Below are positions 5,143-5,598 of a stretch of DNA of 5,598 bases, in pieces. Position 1 is the stretch's first letter. The number at the start of each line of letters is the position of its first letter. The translations under genes and the position numbers were made by a program. Location of the stretch: contig JAGLNY010000375.1 of assembly GCA_023139255.1 (NCBI GenBank), positions 1-5,598 of the forward strand, in the 5' to 3' direction. The notes under the pieces were generated by a model. The model did no database searches, was not told where the DNA came from, and worked only from the letters and a program-made list of their open reading frames with translations. Source of the DNA: Spirochaetales bacterium (GTDB taxonomy: Bacteria; Spirochaetota; Spirochaetia; JABMQR01).

Positions 5143-5571
5143 TTATACTCTATCCAGCCATGGATTAAGCAGGACCGCTGAACTCTGTTCCATATCCGAA
5201 ATATTTCTTGTCACTACGGTACAATTATACACAATCCCGGAAACAGCAATAAGACCATCGATGGAGGGCATTGGTTTTCCGGCAAGTTCTGCAATTCTCT
5301 GGATTTCTCCCCATCTGGCTGCAATTCTCATATCTATTGGAATTATTCTTCCATTAAAACGTTTTTTCAGATCCCCTTCCACCCATAACTTCAAATGGTT
5401 CTTTCTACTTCCATCAGGTGCTTTCTCTATACCTTTTTCTATCTCTCCGAATGTCAATACGCTAAGATATAGATCATCCTCATTCTGGTTCTGTATCCAT
5501 GAAATAACATTATCATCCGGCTTGGGTTTAATTATTTCTGATATCACACATGTGTCCAGAAGATATTTCAT
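5143..5571 (-). CDS. vapC: VapC-type PIN-domain ribonuclease toxin (142 aa)
   Basis: This is a complete PIN-domain protein of the VapC/FitB type, of normal length. The acidic active-site residues are all present: Asp6 in KYLLDTCVISE, Glu43 in LTFGEIEKGIEK, Asp105 in PSIDGLIAV, and Asp126 in TRNISDM. VapC toxins are Mg2+-dependent endoribonucleases that cleave tRNA or rRNA and are held inactive by a VapB-like antitoxin. Here the start ATG overlaps the TGA of the upstream frame by four bases (5568-5571), the usual layout of antitoxin followed by toxin. There is only a weak purine-rich stretch before the ATG, so translation probably depends on coupling. No feature suggests decay. The target RNA cannot be predicted. 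Confidence 0.95.
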   Translation of the reverse strand: MKYLLDTCVISEIIKPKPDDNVISWIQNQNEDDLYLSVLTFGEIEKGIEKAPDGSRKNHLKLWVEGDLKKRFNGRIIPIDMRIAARWGEIQRIAELAGKPMPSIDGLIAVSGIVYNCTVVTRNISDMEQSSAVLLNPWLDRV

Positions 5572-5598
5572 AATTCAATTTCTCTGGGAATATCTTTA
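5568..5598 (-). CDS. Probable antitoxin of VapC, C-terminal fragment only
   Basis: The last nine codons (KDIPREIEL) and TGA of an open frame enter from the window edge and overlap the vapC ATG as ATGA. Position, overlap and the short acidic/hydrophobic tail fit the antitoxin that normally precedes a VapC gene. The DNA-binding part lies outside the window, so its family (Phd, AbrB or RHH type) cannot be named. Confidence 0.6.
   Translation of the reverse strand, partial: KDIPREIEL

Overview
The window reads almost entirely from the minus strand. It joins a LuxR/MalT-type regulator and its probable target operon (about 1-3840) to a compact toxin-antitoxin (TA) region (about 4058-5598). No rRNA, tRNA, CRISPR array, transposase or integrase gene is visible. 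Base composition is moderately A+T-rich. Most genes have strong AAGGAG/AGGAG-type ribosome binding sites, and neighbouring genes sit close together or overlap by ATGA. The gene families (large MalT-like STAND LuxR regulator, DUF4386 membrane protein, NAD(P)H-binding NmrA-like protein, AbiEii-type nucleotidyltransferase pair, VapC) suggest a free-living bacterium such as a spirochaete, Chloroflexota or Bacillota member. This cannot be settled from the window; I lean weakly to Spirochaetota.

Region 1 (3840 down to 1). An 877-residue regulator with a Walker A/B ATPase domain, a long helical repeat region and a C-terminal GerE/LuxR helix-turn-helix is followed by a 94-base gap rich in repeats. 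Then comes a tight three-gene set: a six-segment DUF4386-like membrane protein, a small conserved hypothetical protein, and an NAD(P)-binding Rossmann protein that leaves the window. Spacings of 35 bases and 1 base, with a ribosome binding site inside the end of the preceding gene, indicate one transcript. The regulator probably controls these genes. The motif TATACCTG occurs upstream of both the regulator and the membrane-protein gene. The regulator itself looks leaderless: a perfect TATAAT ends 6 bases before its ATG, and an in-frame stop lies just upstream.

Region 2 (3841-5142). Two 34-bp direct repeats (33/34 identical, same orientation, 818 bp apart) bracket a two-gene TA-like unit: a small partner protein and an AbiEii-family nucleotidyltransferase, overlapping by ATGA. 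The unit has its own promoter, whose -10 lies in a perfect 10-bp palindrome. The nucleotidyltransferase stops after about half its expected length and is probably decayed. A short reading frame that continues after a one-base shift may be a remnant of its C-terminus.

Region 3 (5143-5598). A complete VapC-type PIN ribonuclease with all expected acidic residues overlaps by ATGA the last codons of an upstream gene, presumably its antitoxin, which runs off the window. The right half of the window therefore looks like an accessory area of stacked TA modules with a repeat-bounded cassette, placed next to a regulatory/redox operon.
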